Origin: Pelobates cultripes | Taxonomy: Eukaryota > Chordata > Amphibia > Anura > Pelobatidae | Length of the DNA stretch: 64,000 bases | Direction: 5' to 3' | Assembly: GCA_933207985.1 (NCBI GenBank) | Contig: OW240916.1 | Location: 138,649,493-138,713,492 of the forward strand | Part shown: one piece after another, positions 46,600 through 57,613 of the stretch | How the letters are laid out: each line of letters opens with the position of its first letter | Numbering within the stretch: position 1 is the stretch's first letter | Program-made: the position numbers and the translations under genes | Notes under the pieces: model-generated | Database searches by the model: none | Seen by the model: only the letters and a program-made list of their open reading frames with translations | What the model was told of the DNA's origin: nothing

Positions 46600-47040
46600 A
46601 TCTGAATGTGTAGAAATTTGGGTCTTAAAAAAGGTCTTTATTTTTCATTTGACAAAAAATAAAATAAAAAAAGAATGGTATGTGTATAAATTAATCTTGT
46701 CACACACACCCAGCTGTCAATCAAACAACAGGTTGTGTTACTTCCTGGTTTATTTAGCTCAGTGGAGGTAAACTCGAAGCAGGTAATTTACCCACAGCAA
46801 CTGTCTTGCAAAGACTGCTCACTGAGCTGCATTGGGAAGTCTGATTAGGCCGCCACAGAAAGTCTGAGTTAGAGAAGAAAGGAATGGCTTGCAATAGCTT
46901 TAGACAAGAGATCTGGAGCTTTTGCCAAGTATTTTTATCTATAGCTTCAATTAAAAGAAAATGCATAATATTTGCATGTTTTCTATGTGGGGTATATCTA
47001 CTAATTTGCGATTTTATTTATAATTCAGGAGGGGAGTGTA
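46600..47040 (+). repeat. Interspersed repeat family D, copy 1
   Basis: Shares TGTCAATCA.ACA, TTTAGCTCAGTGGAG.TA, CTGCATTGGGAAGTCTGA and AAGAGATCTGGAGCTTTTGC with copies at 48590 (inverted) and 59037, and some motifs with 60500. No terminal repeats were established. The preceding 45520-46600 is plain sequence. Confidence 0.55.
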
Positions 47041-47044
47041 CATT

Positions 47045-47425
47045 TATAGGAACAGTTTAGGCACCACAACAATTTCAGCAAAAATAAGTTATGGTGCCAG
47101 GTCGTCCCTGGTGTTGTCTCACCTAAAGTCTTTGTTGCAGCGCTGAATGTCCCCGCCCTTCTGTTTTCTAAGAATATCTAAACGGGATGGCTCCTGCAGA
47201 ATTGAGCACCGGTTCCTGCTGATTGCCTAAGAGCGGTCGGCTGATTCTCACAGTCAGTCAATTCCCATTCATAAAATGGGCTTGAAAAGAATAACTTTTC
47301 ACAAGCTAGTTTTATGAATGGGGATTCACCAAGAACCGTTTAACCTCTTATGGCAAGGCACCTTGAGGCATCATAACAAATTCAATGTGTTGAAGCTGTT
47401 ATGGTGCCCGGAGTGTTCCTTTAAA
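47045..47425. repeat. Palindromic MITE of the GGAACA type
   Basis: TAGGAACAGTTTAGGCACCAC to GTTATGGTGCCCGGAGTGTTCC. It contains an arm pair CCCATTCATAAAATGGGCTTG and TTTTATGAATGGGGATTC near 47270-47325. Related to the element at 25284. Confidence 0.55.
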
Positions 47426-47429
47426 AACA

Positions 47430-48585
47430 AAGCTTCCCAGTACATTGCTGACATTAACGTGACTACTTGGATCTTTAGATGCTTTCCAGATTGCAGATAG
47501 AGCTCTCAAAATCTGCTGTACCATACAGTACTGGCAAGGAGGAATTTGCCAATATATAATAAAGTTTTATGGTAGGAATATCCAATCCTGTGTAGAAAAA
47601 TGTGACCCCAGCTGCACATCCCTTTTCCAAAGTCAATGTAACATTAGTGACCTTTAACCTGGACCCCTGCTAAGACACAATAACTGTTCAGGGACATAGG
47701 CATCCGCAAACAGCATGGAGCTGGATGGAAAACTGTTGTAACAAAGCAACACCTGTCAAAACGCCATCCAATTTTTTTTAAATCACCAAATAAAGAAACT
47801 GCAACTTTAATGGGAACGAAAAAATATTGCAATTCATGCATTTAATTAGACTTCTACTCTGGTTTAAAGTTTATAAAGCCATTTCCTGTACAAATACACA
47901 TAAATAAAAATAAAATAAAGACACACACAAACCTCCCTAGCATATTTACAAAGAGTTCAGCTTTTGTGTAAAAGCAGGGCATGTCAAACTGTGACACAGG
48001 TGTTGCAGGATTGCTACTCTCAAATTTCACTGCCAGCTAGGTGGTTCTAACATCACTTAGATGATTACATATTGATCCATAAAAATCCAAGCAAACAAGT
48101 ACAATTACTTAGCCCATCAGAGAACCATTTACTAAAAGCTGATGGTCACGCCTAGAAGTGACAGTGCTTCACTCCCTCACCCCAGTGGACACTACTGAAG
48201 AAGTACGTCATAGGCAAGGAAAAATGGACATCTCTCTACATTTCTATGTTCAAGTCACGTTGATGCACGTTCATCCATCAAGCACCAAGTGTATAGGGGT
48301 ACATTCATTTGAATGGTAAAACTATTCTACAATGTATACTATAAAATTAAAATGGATGGAAAAAAAAAAAAGCCATTAAAGCTACAATCTCTCATATGAC
48401 CATTAAACTTTAAGAAACAGTATTCTCTTAACAATAGATGATTTTGGAGATCTCATTTTGCAGCATCCTGGGAGAGCATTACATGAGAGGATTTTTTCAC
48501 CCACACATTTATTCAATTCACAACTAGAGTAAATTTCTCTTTTTTTCCAACTGTAAAATGGTCATCTAAAATAAAAGCTCAAACC
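47430..48585. other. Intron 1, plain sequence
   Basis: AT-rich, with an A run at 48359-48371. The stretch TAATTAGACTTC..CTGGTTTAAA..ATAAAGCCATTTCCTGTAC (47842-47900) repeats 46353-46410 closely and is a second copy of a short duplicated block. Confidence 0.45.
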
Positions 48586-48589
48586 TTCT

Positions 48590-49010
48590 ATAAAGGAGAT
48601 ATTTGTAATTTTCCTATGAAGATACAAGCCTCAGGGAGTGGGACTACGTTGAGTCATATTTATATGCACCCAAAAGCTCAGCTCAACTTGTAAACCGACA
48701 AGTTTAACAATTCATATGCATTTGTTTATTGGAAACACATCTAAACTATTATTTTTTTCCCCACTGATGGTAGATCTAAAAACTACAGTTATTTTATCTG
48801 CTGCCTTTGCAAGTCCCCCCCTTCTAACCCAGGCCAGAATTCCTGTTGCTGCCCAATCAGACTTCCCAATGCAGCTCTAGTTTGCAAGTTAAGGATTCTG
48901 GGCAATTGCCTGCTTCTTGAGTTTACCAGGAAGTAACAGGACTGTTTGAGAGAAAAAAACAAAACAAAAAACCAACTACACAAACAACAACAAAAGAAAA
49001 TAGTTCTATC
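48590..49010 (-). repeat. Interspersed repeat family D, inverted copy
   Basis: CAGACTTCCCAATGCAGCTC and CTTGAGTTTACCAGGAAGTAAC are the complements of motifs in the copies at 46600 and 59037. Confidence 0.5.
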
Positions 49011-49019
49011 ACTTGCTCC

Positions 49020-50795
49020 GCACATAGAGTGAGAATAAAGATGGCTCTAAATAAGAAAATATTTTCCTCCTACCTTCAATGAAAAATATAAATTTTCTTA
49101 CCAAATCAGTGTTTAGCAGCAAAATGAAAACCGTACATGCATAAATTGCAAAGACCTCCAATGGTGACATCGCTGCTGGGTGTCCGGGGAATTGAGCCTG
49201 TCCCTCGCAGGCGCATATCTTTTTCCAATGGAGACACTGCTTTTGCTAAATAGCCTGTAGGCAAATCTGGCTTTAACTTTATCTGCCTTTTAGTAAAGAT
49301 CATTTCCAAAATTATAGCACTTACTGTGCATGCATACTCTCTGGTGACAGAAGCAGCCTGGAAACTTATGGAATATATAATAAATAACAAACAAAAAAAA
49401 TTAATAAAAATGTTTTTCCAGTTTCAAGGTTTATTGTCCTTTCCAAAGAACCCATGCAGAGCAAACAGATGTTAGTGGTATATATGGAAATCTCCATGGC
49501 TAAATAAAAGCTGAGTAAGATAGAAATTCATAGACAATCTGATGTTTTATGCATGAGGCTCTACAACTAAGTGGTACCATTAACTATAGTTCTGCAAATC
49601 ATATAAATCCCCAGTACATCTTTGCAAAACATGCCTTGGGGAAATAATGATCTCTTTTTTTTTTTTTCTGAAAAAAGGGGTGTGGGGATCTAAATGTATT
49701 TTCCATCACATTTGTAGTAGCAATATATTTAGCTTATCCATCCAAGACTGCCTACATTTCTGCAAAAGATCTACATAAAAAGATTTGTGCAAGAAATGTG
49801 AGAAACATGCACCAAATGTCAACCTGCGATAAGCTTGGGTCTGACAAGAGCATGAACAGATGGTATGGCCATTACACTGGAGGTGTAAAATAGGATTTTA
49901 TTTTCTTTGTAAGGTTTCTCGGTTTCATATTTGGCACCAGAGGAATGTAGGAGTAAATGCATCACTTTTTATTTTGTTATTCCAGTGATTTCACTATAGC
50001 ACAAAAGCCAGACCGTGACCCATTAGTGGGATACACATTTGGGAGAGTGGAATAGAGCATCTCAAAACATTCTGTGATACATTATCACCCTTGCCATTAG
50101 CAAAGCTATAAGAGGGTTAGATTTGCAGCCTTCCCCACACCCCTCCCACCCTACCCGATATATCGCAAACTTACACGCAAAAAAACTCTCCATACCTCTG
50201 CCATATTATGGGTGATTCATATAGAATCTACGGGTGCCCTTTATTCACACAATTTCTATACAATTGATTTAGGTTAAAATCATGAGGTGGCAACATCCTG
50301 GCTAAGCTGTGGGAAATGGATGTAACATAACATGTGAAAGGGTGAGCAATAGTTTGAAAGGGTATTCACATGATTATTCATCTTCCATGGCATGCCTTGT
50401 TAACGCCAGTGGTACTAGGCTTCCAGCAGAAACGAACTCATTAGTATGGGGCGGGGGCGAATTGTGTAATCCTCCTGTCAATAGTTTTACTGCTCGTATC
50501 TCACCACATACTGCTGCTGTCCCACAGCTCGTAGTTTGAGAGGATGGGAAGGAACCTGAGGCATGACAGCAAATGAAATTACCCTCAAAACAAAACCATA
50601 CTCCTTAACCCAGATCACACCTGTTAAGACCTTCAGTGGTTATGGTGCTGAGGTCTTCTATTCCTTTCCCAATAGCTGAGTATAAGTGATTATAACTGCA
50701 GTTAGGGTGTAGAGGAATAGGGTAGATAAATGCAGCTTTCAAGACGATTCTCTCCAGCAAGTAAAATATTCCCCAAGCATGAGCCTAGACTTCAT
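49020..50795. other. Intron 1, plain sequence
   Basis: Unique-looking, with a T run at 49655-49668. Near 50630 GTTATGGTGCTGAGG is a short MITE-end fragment. No coding signs. Confidence 0.4.
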
Positions 50796-50801
50796 GAAGG
50801 G

Positions 50802-51598
50802 TGTAACAGGAATGAGCTTAATTGACGCCACACTGGCTTTTATGGAAATCCTCCTGCAAGGGGACCTTCCACAGTAAACAAAAAGGAACAACCAATCATT
50901 GTACAGATTAACAGTAAAACACTCCCTCTCTCTGCCTGGGAGATTCTGAGATAAATTAAGGAATAACCCAATTAACTCCAGGGAGAGAGCACACAATTTT
51001 CCCAAAACTTAGAACACCCCTTTACCCACAAGGTATCCCAACATGTCCCCTGATAGCCCCGATCTGGGAGACCAACATATTCAAATTTCACACAGATCGG
51101 TTCAGGGGTTCTCAAAAAGTGTGGAAGTCTAAGTTTACCGACCGCACACGAGGCTCCTGCCCAAAACCGTTCCACGAATTCAGTGTGTGCGGTAGGTCAA
51201 TTCAGAAAATGGCATAAAAACAAATAAAGACACGAATGGAGCCTCCTGGCTCATAGGAGCGATTGCTCCCCTTGTTCGTATGAAGCAAATTACCGAATGG
51301 CGCTCTCCTAGCTGGTCGGCAACAAAAGGAAGCAGGCGTTCGTATGTTTCAGCGGTGGTTCGGGAAGTCGAGTGTCCGATTTTAGTTCCAGACACTCGAC
51401 GACCAAGTCCCACGACCTCCTTTTGTGCAAACAAGAGGGCCGCCGTTTTCTGTTCCACGTGGCATTCGGCTATACAAATGGCGGCTGCCCAGAGAGCGCT
51501 TAATAGACTGTTTTCTTTTGAAGTTAATGAGCCAGGAGGGTGGTCAGTAGTTTTAAACTACCGAACCAATAAATCCAAAATAAACAGAATATTGCAGA
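50802..51598 (-). mobile_element. Diverged LTR-like sequence of the A/B/C superfamily
   Basis: On the minus strand it has the order seen in the solo LTRs: GCCGCCATTTG and CGAATGCC near 51480, then GAGTTAATTGGGTTATTCC (compare GAGATAATTGGATTACTTCC in LTR B), ATGATTGGTTGTTCC, CATAAAAGCCAGTGTGGC, and the end TTCCTGTTACA. The 5' limit and the target duplication are not clear. Two frames within it have no motifs. Confidence 0.45.
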
Positions 51599-51601
51599 AA
51601 T

Positions 51602-51765
51602 TCACGAATTAAGAAGAAAATGACGAAAATAAGTCTATTTTCTTCACAACACCACACACACACAAGATATGCCTCTCTCCCCCCTCTGTAAGGGGACCTC
51701 ATCCGCTTTTCCATTGTTCTTTCCCCTCACTGCTACAATTGATGTCTATAATTTTGAGCCAACCA

Positions 51766-51802
<37 letters not shown>

Positions 51803-51995
51803 CATACATATACACACACACACACACACAGTATGGTTGGCTCAAAATTATAGACATCAATTGTAGCAGTGAGGGGAAAGAACAATGGAAAAGCGGATGA
51901 GGTCCCCTTACAGAGGGGGGAGAGAGGCATATCTTGTGTGTGTGGTGTTGTGAAGAAAATAGACTTATTTTCGTCATTTTCTTCTTAATTCGTGA
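51602..51995. repeat. 394-bp palindrome with a GT/AC microsatellite at its centre
   Basis: The left arm (51602-51770) and right arm (51831-51995) are near-identical complements; they differ mainly by one CA unit. They run from CACGAATTAAGAAGAAAATG to CAATTGATGTCTATAATTTT then GAGCCAACCATA. The centre is (GT)n, TATACATACATATA, (AC)n. Confidence 0.9.
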
Positions 51996-52001
51996 TAATT
52001 C

Positions 52002-52059
52002 TGCTACAATTGATGTCTATAATTTTGAGCCAACCATAGTGTGTGTGTGTGTGTGTATA

Positions 52060-52145
<86 letters not shown>

Positions 52146-52228
52146 TACATACACATATATATATATATACATATATACACACACACACAGTATGGTTGGC
52201 TCAAAATTATAGACATCAATTGTAGCAG
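52002..52228. repeat. Second, adjacent palindrome reusing the same 40-base arm
   Basis: The arm CTACAATTGATGTCTATAAT..AACCATA seen at 51733 recurs here in the same direction, and its complement follows at 52191-52228. Between them lies GT, a 68-base AT run (about 52057-52124), AC, then TATACATATA and AC again. The motif therefore occurs four times in alternating orientation in about 500 bases. Confidence 0.9.
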
Positions 52229-52259
52229 TGAGGGGAGAAAAAAAAATATAGCTTAAAAA

Positions 52260-54030
52260 GTTAAATGAGAGAGATCGAATATATATATCTATATCTATAT
52301 CTATCTCTATATCTCTTATTTACCTTTTAAGCTATTTTTCAATATTGTCTCCCCAATGTATAATTTTGATTAGGCTTAGGCATTTTACAAAGAAATAGAG
52401 GAAACCAAGCCACTGTTTACAGCACTAATGGATTTTACTTCACAGATAATGTTATCAAAACAGCTGTCAGATAAGGGATTTTAAGGTAAAACAAATCAGT
52501 TAGTAACAATAGTGAATATAAGAGCTCATGCTGTGTGATTTATGTCAAGTATTCTAGCTATTCCTTATGGTCTTTGCTACAAAGGCATGACAACTACAAG
52601 AGTAAAATTATCTCCTCTTAGGACAGCAAACGGTTAAAATACCCAAATGATCTGCATGGTGTAAATACAGTAAGGCTAACCTCCCCCTGTGAAAGCGGAA
52701 ATAGTGAAGTTATACATGTAAAAACAAAAATTAGTCTGCTATTCACATATGCATGGAGAATGGCAAAGTAAGCATGAATCCTAGCCATGTTTTTACAATA
52801 TGTTAATTAGCATTTAATCTGACAGAGATGATAAATTGTGGTAAAATAGCACCAAACAACATTTAATCTAAAAATATCAGTGTCAGATATAATGTACAAA
52901 ACCAGAAAAATTTATATTTTTTCAAAATAAGCAATCTTTGTCTAAATTAGGCAATTTGTTTCATAACTTATTACAGGTCGACCACAAAAACTATGCACGG
53001 CACAAGTGATAACCAGAAATGATGTACAAAAGTTATAGGAAGAAGGTTTATGCATCTGGAGGGAAAAAAAAAAAGTTATCAATGTTATGTCTAAAGAATC
53101 CGTGTGGGTACCTTCATCACTCACTTTAGCATTTTTGGCCTAAACATTACTGATGACTTCCAGGCAACTCACAGATTAAAATGTAAATAACCTGATAATA
53201 CTATTGGTTTAAAGGAGAACTCAAACCACCATAACAACTACCCTGCCATTCTCCCAGTGTAATTTGTCAAAATGTTTTAGTATAGTTTGACAACTTACCG
53301 GTGTCCCCCAGGCACCTGTGCTGCAGCATGTTATCTCGTGTAGAAGAAAGTTGACTATGGTTCAGCAACTCAAAGTGTAACCATAAACGCATATTTATTA
53401 ACTGTGCACAATTAACGTTTCGGCCCAAAGAAATTACTTTATAATTGGGCTTCAATATTTTGTGTATTGACACACGTCCAGATTTTGGCTTGATAAAGAC
53501 CCTTCGGGTCAAAACGTTGCTTGTACACTGTTCCAATACACCTGCGTTTTTGGTTACACCTTGAGTCTCTGGACCATTGTCTACTTTCTAAACTACAGAC
53601 TCAGCATTAGCCTACCTCAGGTCCAATTGCACTCTGGAGACAAAGGGAGTGTGGTGTCCCTTGTTCTATCACATGTAGGAGATGCTGGGCGTCTTCAATG
53701 AGCATGACCCTACTTAGCTGGATGGAGCTAACTGGGTTCTCCTGCAAGGAGAATCTAGAAGCAATCTGTGCAAGTTGACACCTGGTAGACTTAGATAAGT
53801 TGTCAAACTACTCTCTAAAAATTGTTTGTCAAATTACCCTAGGAAGGTGTTTATGTCACCATAACCACTAAAGCTGTAGCTTTAAATTACTAAATGGTGA
53901 ATTAAAAACGGTGTTGCAAGATCTAGGCCAAACAGTTGTCTCGGGGAGGGATGGGGGAATTACCAAACCAACTATCGTCACAGTTTGGCTAACGGCTACT
54001 GTATATGGAGTTTTCAAATTTAGTAATCAA
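52260..54030. other. Intron 1, plain sequence with two short repeats
   Basis: A TATCTA simple repeat lies at 52279-52315. 53390-53530 has ACGTTTCGGCCC and GACCCTTCGGGTCAAAACG, related to the module at 31475. The rest is plain. Confidence 0.4.
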
Positions 54031-54036
54031 ATCTCT

Positions 54037-54510
54037 GTTCAAGAGGGATTCTCTAGTGCCAGGAAAACAAACCCGTTTTCCTGGCACTAGAGAATCCTGG
54101 AGTGCCCCCCTCCCACGTCGCTGAAGGTGTTAAAACCCCTTCAGACACTTACCTGAATCCAGCACCGATTTCCCTCGGTGCTGGGTCAGGCTCCGCCCAT
54201 GTTCCTCCCCCGCTGAGACTTAATACGCATGTATAGCAATGGCCATGCGCATGCATTAGACCTCCCCATAGGAAAGCGATATTGGAGGTCCTCATGCATA
54301 GCGTGAGGACGTCTAGCGTTGTTTAGACAACCGGAAGTCCCTCTGGTGGCTGTCTGCTAGACAGCCACTAGAGGAGGACTTAACCCTACAAAGTAATTAT
54401 TGCAGTTTATAAAAACTGTAATAATTACACTTGCAGGGTTAAGGGTGATGGGAGTTGGCAACCAGACCACTTCAATGAACTGAAGTGCTCTGGGTGCCTA
54501 CAATGAATAA
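54037..54510. repeat. CACTATAG-superfamily copy with left-end hairpin
   Basis: It begins GATTCTCTAGTGCCAGGAAA then its complement GTTTTCCTGGCACTAGAGAATC, a hairpin with almost no loop (54047-54090). The core has CTTACCTGAATCCAGC and CGATTTCCCTCGGTGCTGG, shared with 17365 and 29607. The right end is ACCAGACCACTTCAATGAAC. Confidence 0.65.
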
Positions 54511-54895
54511 AACCCCAAAGTCTCGCATCCGAAATATGCATATTCTACTTATCACAGTTATAACTAATTAATGCATATTGTTGGCAGCACATATATGGTT
54601 CTTACAAAACAGCAGATAAAATGTGCTGGACAATGTGTTTTTGGAGAACACCACGATCTAAAATTTGTCAAGTAACAGACTTAATATCATTTACATAAAA
54701 ATGGGTAATTCAAAAGTCAAATGAACAGATTGTGTATTGGCATCTAGACACTGTAAGCTTGATATTAATACTTTACATTGGAACATATTTAAAGGGTTAC
54801 TGCAAACACCATGACCACTTACATAATTTGAGGTGGTCATGGAGCCTGTTGCCTGTATGTGAAGTGTGTCGCTATGAAATGTTTCACATTAACCC

Positions 54896-55024
54896 AGGGG
54901 TGCACAAAAGGTAGATCCCCAGATATTTCAAAACTACGACTTCTATGATGCTTTGCCACTCTAAAAGCAGTCAAAGCATTATAGTTCTAAAAAATCTGGG
55001 GATCTACCTTTTGGGCATCCCAAG
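54896..55024. repeat. 129-bp MITE with GGTAGATCCCCAGAT arms
   Basis: Left AGGGGTGCACAAAAGGTAGA and right (other strand) TTGGGATGCCCAAAAGGTAG are inverted repeats, continued inward by TCCCCAGAT and by partly matching arms. The end type resembles hAT elements (CAGGGGTGCCCAA). Confidence 0.75.
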
Positions 55025-55029
55025 TCACT

Positions 55030-55950
55030 GTTAGAATAACTACTGATGCAAAATAATAATTTCACATTTACGTACGTAGAGTTATTTTACTTAGTTTGGG
55101 GATATAGATTTCTAAAGACCATGTCCAAATAAGAAACATCTGTATTGAATTACGAAGATTTGGGCGCTTACGACTTTCCTGGAAACTCAATCCAGTTCTT
55201 TTGGTAAGTAGTGAGATGCTGCACTGCCAGAAACCAATCTAAGGCAGATATCCATGCTTTGTATGGCCTAGCATGGCATTTACACTGTGTGCTCTAGTGG
55301 TTATGAAATCCAAGCAATTACCCCCAGAGGCAGAATTGGCAGCCTGTATAAAAAGAGGACAGGAGTATGGAAAAAAACCAGTCTTGACAGGATCATGGGG
55401 TGTGAGCAATGAGCAGCCAAATAATGTGAATGGTAGACAAGCTTGGATTGACAAGATATCGTCTTAACTATTAGAGTTAATTCGCCAAACACTAATGAAC
55501 TGAAAACCAAATTGCAAAATGCGGACTAAAGCAAATCAATATAGAAACATTATCCAATTCCTCTATATTCATAGTTTATTATTTCAGTTTTCAATTCGCT
55601 AGAATTTGGTGTTTGGTTAACAAAACTTCCAAGGTATGGGTATTAAAAACAAAATGTGATTTACTTTTTTTAGGCCAAAATAGCTGCATTGGAAAGATTC
55701 TCCAATTCAGCCATTTATTGAAACTTGGCTATTTTGGCATCAAATACAGCATGTCATTTTTTTTTTTTTACTTTTATTTAATATATTAAACACGGCAAAA
55801 AAAAAGTCAATAAAAACGTATCAATAAACAAAGTACACATACTGCAAAACCGCAACAAAGAAAACAGGTGCTGTTCTGTATCAATGTGCTAAGTCAGTCA
55901 TAATCACGGTGGAAACCAAAAAGGAGGTTTTATTTCTTAAATGTAATGCT
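55030..55950. other. Intron 1, plain sequence
   Basis: AT-rich. A 65-codon open frame near 55273-55467 overlaps opposite-strand frames and has no motif. T run at 55760-55769. Confidence 0.4.
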
Positions 55951-55955
55951 TTACC

Positions 55956-56035
55956 TTAACCCCTTAAGGACACATGACATGTGTGACATGTCATGATTCC
56001 CCTTTATTCCAGAAGTTTGGTCCTTAAAGGGTTAA
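55956..56035. repeat. 80-bp palindromic TTAA MITE, copy 3
   Basis: TTAACCCCTTAAGGACACAT to GGTCCTTAAAGGGTTAA. The inner part GACATGTGTGACATGTC is itself nearly palindromic. Same length as copies 1 and 2. Confidence 0.8.
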
Positions 56036-56671
56036 ATAGCCATTTTTGGCTTGGTAAAGATTTCTCAAACAGCACACTTACTCGCTCTTATGTATACAGC
56101 TGATAATAAATGGTTTCACGGTTTATATGTTTTATATAAAGTATGCCAAGGATAAGATCTGGAAGCTGTTAAAGTCACAGTTGTGCTATCCTGACAAATA
56201 AATGATTAGTTGTAATTAAGATTGGAGTGGTTTACAAAAATGAGATTTACGGTCAGATAGATAGATATTCAAAAGTAAAAGCCCATCAATGACAAATGCA
56301 GAACTGACCCTTAATCTACTGGCAGGTCATAAGGGAAGGACTGACCTAGCCCAGAGATGCTGGGGGTAATAAAGACAATAGCCACTGTCTCTCCCATTCT
56401 CAGTAAAACACATTATACACAGTAGCAACACTAGGAAAGTCACTGAACATGATATATTATGCAGTGGATATTATTTAACCCTTTAGATGGGTGCCCAGCT
56501 CTAAGGAGAAGGTTTATGGGAAGAATTTAACCCTGACAGCAGCTCTAGACATTCAGCACAAATGACAATTCTGACAGAAATGACACCAGGAAACGCTCAG
56601 AGGAGTCATTGTAAGCCATCAACCATTGTGAGCTGGTTAATGGCCACCCCCCATAAAGCTGATGGACTCAC

Positions 56672-56920
56672 CGTGGGTGAAGGATGGAGTCACACGTGCA
56701 GTGAGCTTGCCATGGCAGGATCGCACACACAGGCCGGAGCGAAGCTCTATCTCCCTCTCTGTCTCACAATAGGCACCGGTTGCTCAATAGGTACAAGAAG
56801 TTTTTTTTTTCCTCCCAGAAATGACGTCTCCTCTGTGCTCCCTCCTCCCCACCCCAACCTGAGATTTGTTTGAGGAACAACAAAGGACGTGCTGCTCGGT
56901 GTGTCTGTGCTATTGCTCTT
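56672..56920 (-). other. Putative untranslated first exon of the same minus-strand gene
   Basis: The minus strand has a TATA box at 56953-56945, then about 250 bases of relatively CpG-rich, non-repetitive sequence, then a donor CACCCACG|GTGAGTCC with its last exon base at 56672. The start at 56920 is only the position about 25-30 bases below the TATA box. Joining this exon to the acceptor at 10796 would give an intron of about 45.9 kb and put the ATG early in exon 2. The link between the two exons is inference from strand, order and the need for an upstream exon; transcripts would decide it. Confidence 0.4.
56690..56713 (-). promoter_or_regulatory. Short upstream ORF (7 codons) in putative exon 1
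   Basis: The minus strand reads CTGCCATGG, a good translation-start context, followed by MASSLHV and TGA at 56692-56690. It ends 18 bases before the donor. If exon 1 is real, this uORF would precede the main ATG and could damp translation. This is inference. Confidence 0.3.
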
Positions 56921-56944
56921 TACCCTGGCCGGCTTTGGATTTAG

Positions 56945-56953
56945 TTTTTTATA
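56945..56953 (-). promoter_or_regulatory. TATA box of the putative minus-strand promoter
   Basis: On the minus strand the sequence is ACTATAAAAAACT, a near-ideal TATA box. It lies 273 bases before a consensus donor and inside the most CpG-bearing non-repeat stretch of this part of the window. AT-rich matches occur by chance elsewhere; the support here is the context. Confidence 0.35.
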
Positions 56954-57191
56954 GTTTCTCTTTGGCTCTGTTTGTCCCTCTGCATGATCCAACCCCCCCG
57001 AAACCTGGGCTCACTCAGATACAAAGTATCAGCCTGACCTGCAGGGGGAGGGAGAGGGTGTGGGGAACACTGAGAGCTGCTGGGGGGCTTCTACAAAGCA
57101 GACTCTCTGCTCAACCTCTCCAGCAGGAGCTACAGCAGCTTCTCATACTCATATATATGTGATATGTGTGATGTAGGAGGAAGGGAGGAGC

Positions 57192-57368
57192 ATGGCCTCT
57201 GCCTTACCACCAGGCCTGGGTCTGCTGCTCCCCCTGCTGCTGCCTTCCTCTAGGAAACTTTTTTTTGGCAGGATATGCATTGCTGGGATTGATCACATCC
57301 TTTATTATTACACTCCCTATCCAAGGGAAGTACATGACACTGTCAGGTTAATCCAGAAAAGGAGATAA
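57192..57368 (+). CDS. Small ORF with a signal-peptide-like start, possibly exon 1 of a divergent gene
   Basis: The ATG sits in AGGAGCATGG, close to the Kozak consensus. The 58-codon frame begins MASALPPGLG and continues with a leucine-rich core (LLLPLLLP, residues 11-18) then PSSRK, which looks like a secretory leader. The rest (YYYTPYPREV and on) is not recognised, and a stop comes at 57366-57368. A donor-like CAG|GTTAAT lies inside the frame near 57345, so the true exon could end there. The preceding 150 bases (57040-57190) look like a GC-rich 5' UTR. The leader could also be a chance reading of CTG repeats. Confidence 0.25.
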   Translation: MASALPPGLGLLLPLLLPSSRKLFFGRICIAGIDHILYYYTPYPREVHDTVRLIQKRR

Positions 57369-57540
57369 GCAACAAACACGTATACACAAGGTCTACTCAC
57401 CTTTCTTACAGATAGTATATTTATTATATAGTCTTCTCTTGTAAAAACATGTTAATACGTCTTTAATATAGAAAAATATGCCATTATATCTGTTTATTTG
57501 ATATACTTTATCTGTTATTAGTATGTTATGAAATATGTAT

Positions 57541-57608
<68 letters not shown>
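57541..57608. repeat. (GT)n(AT)n microsatellite
   Basis: About 17 GT units followed by about 16 AT units. The flanks 57370-57540 and 57610-58370 are AT-rich plain sequence with (AAT) repeats at 57768-57788 and 57945-57990. Confidence 0.95.
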
Positions 57609-57613
<5 letters not shown>

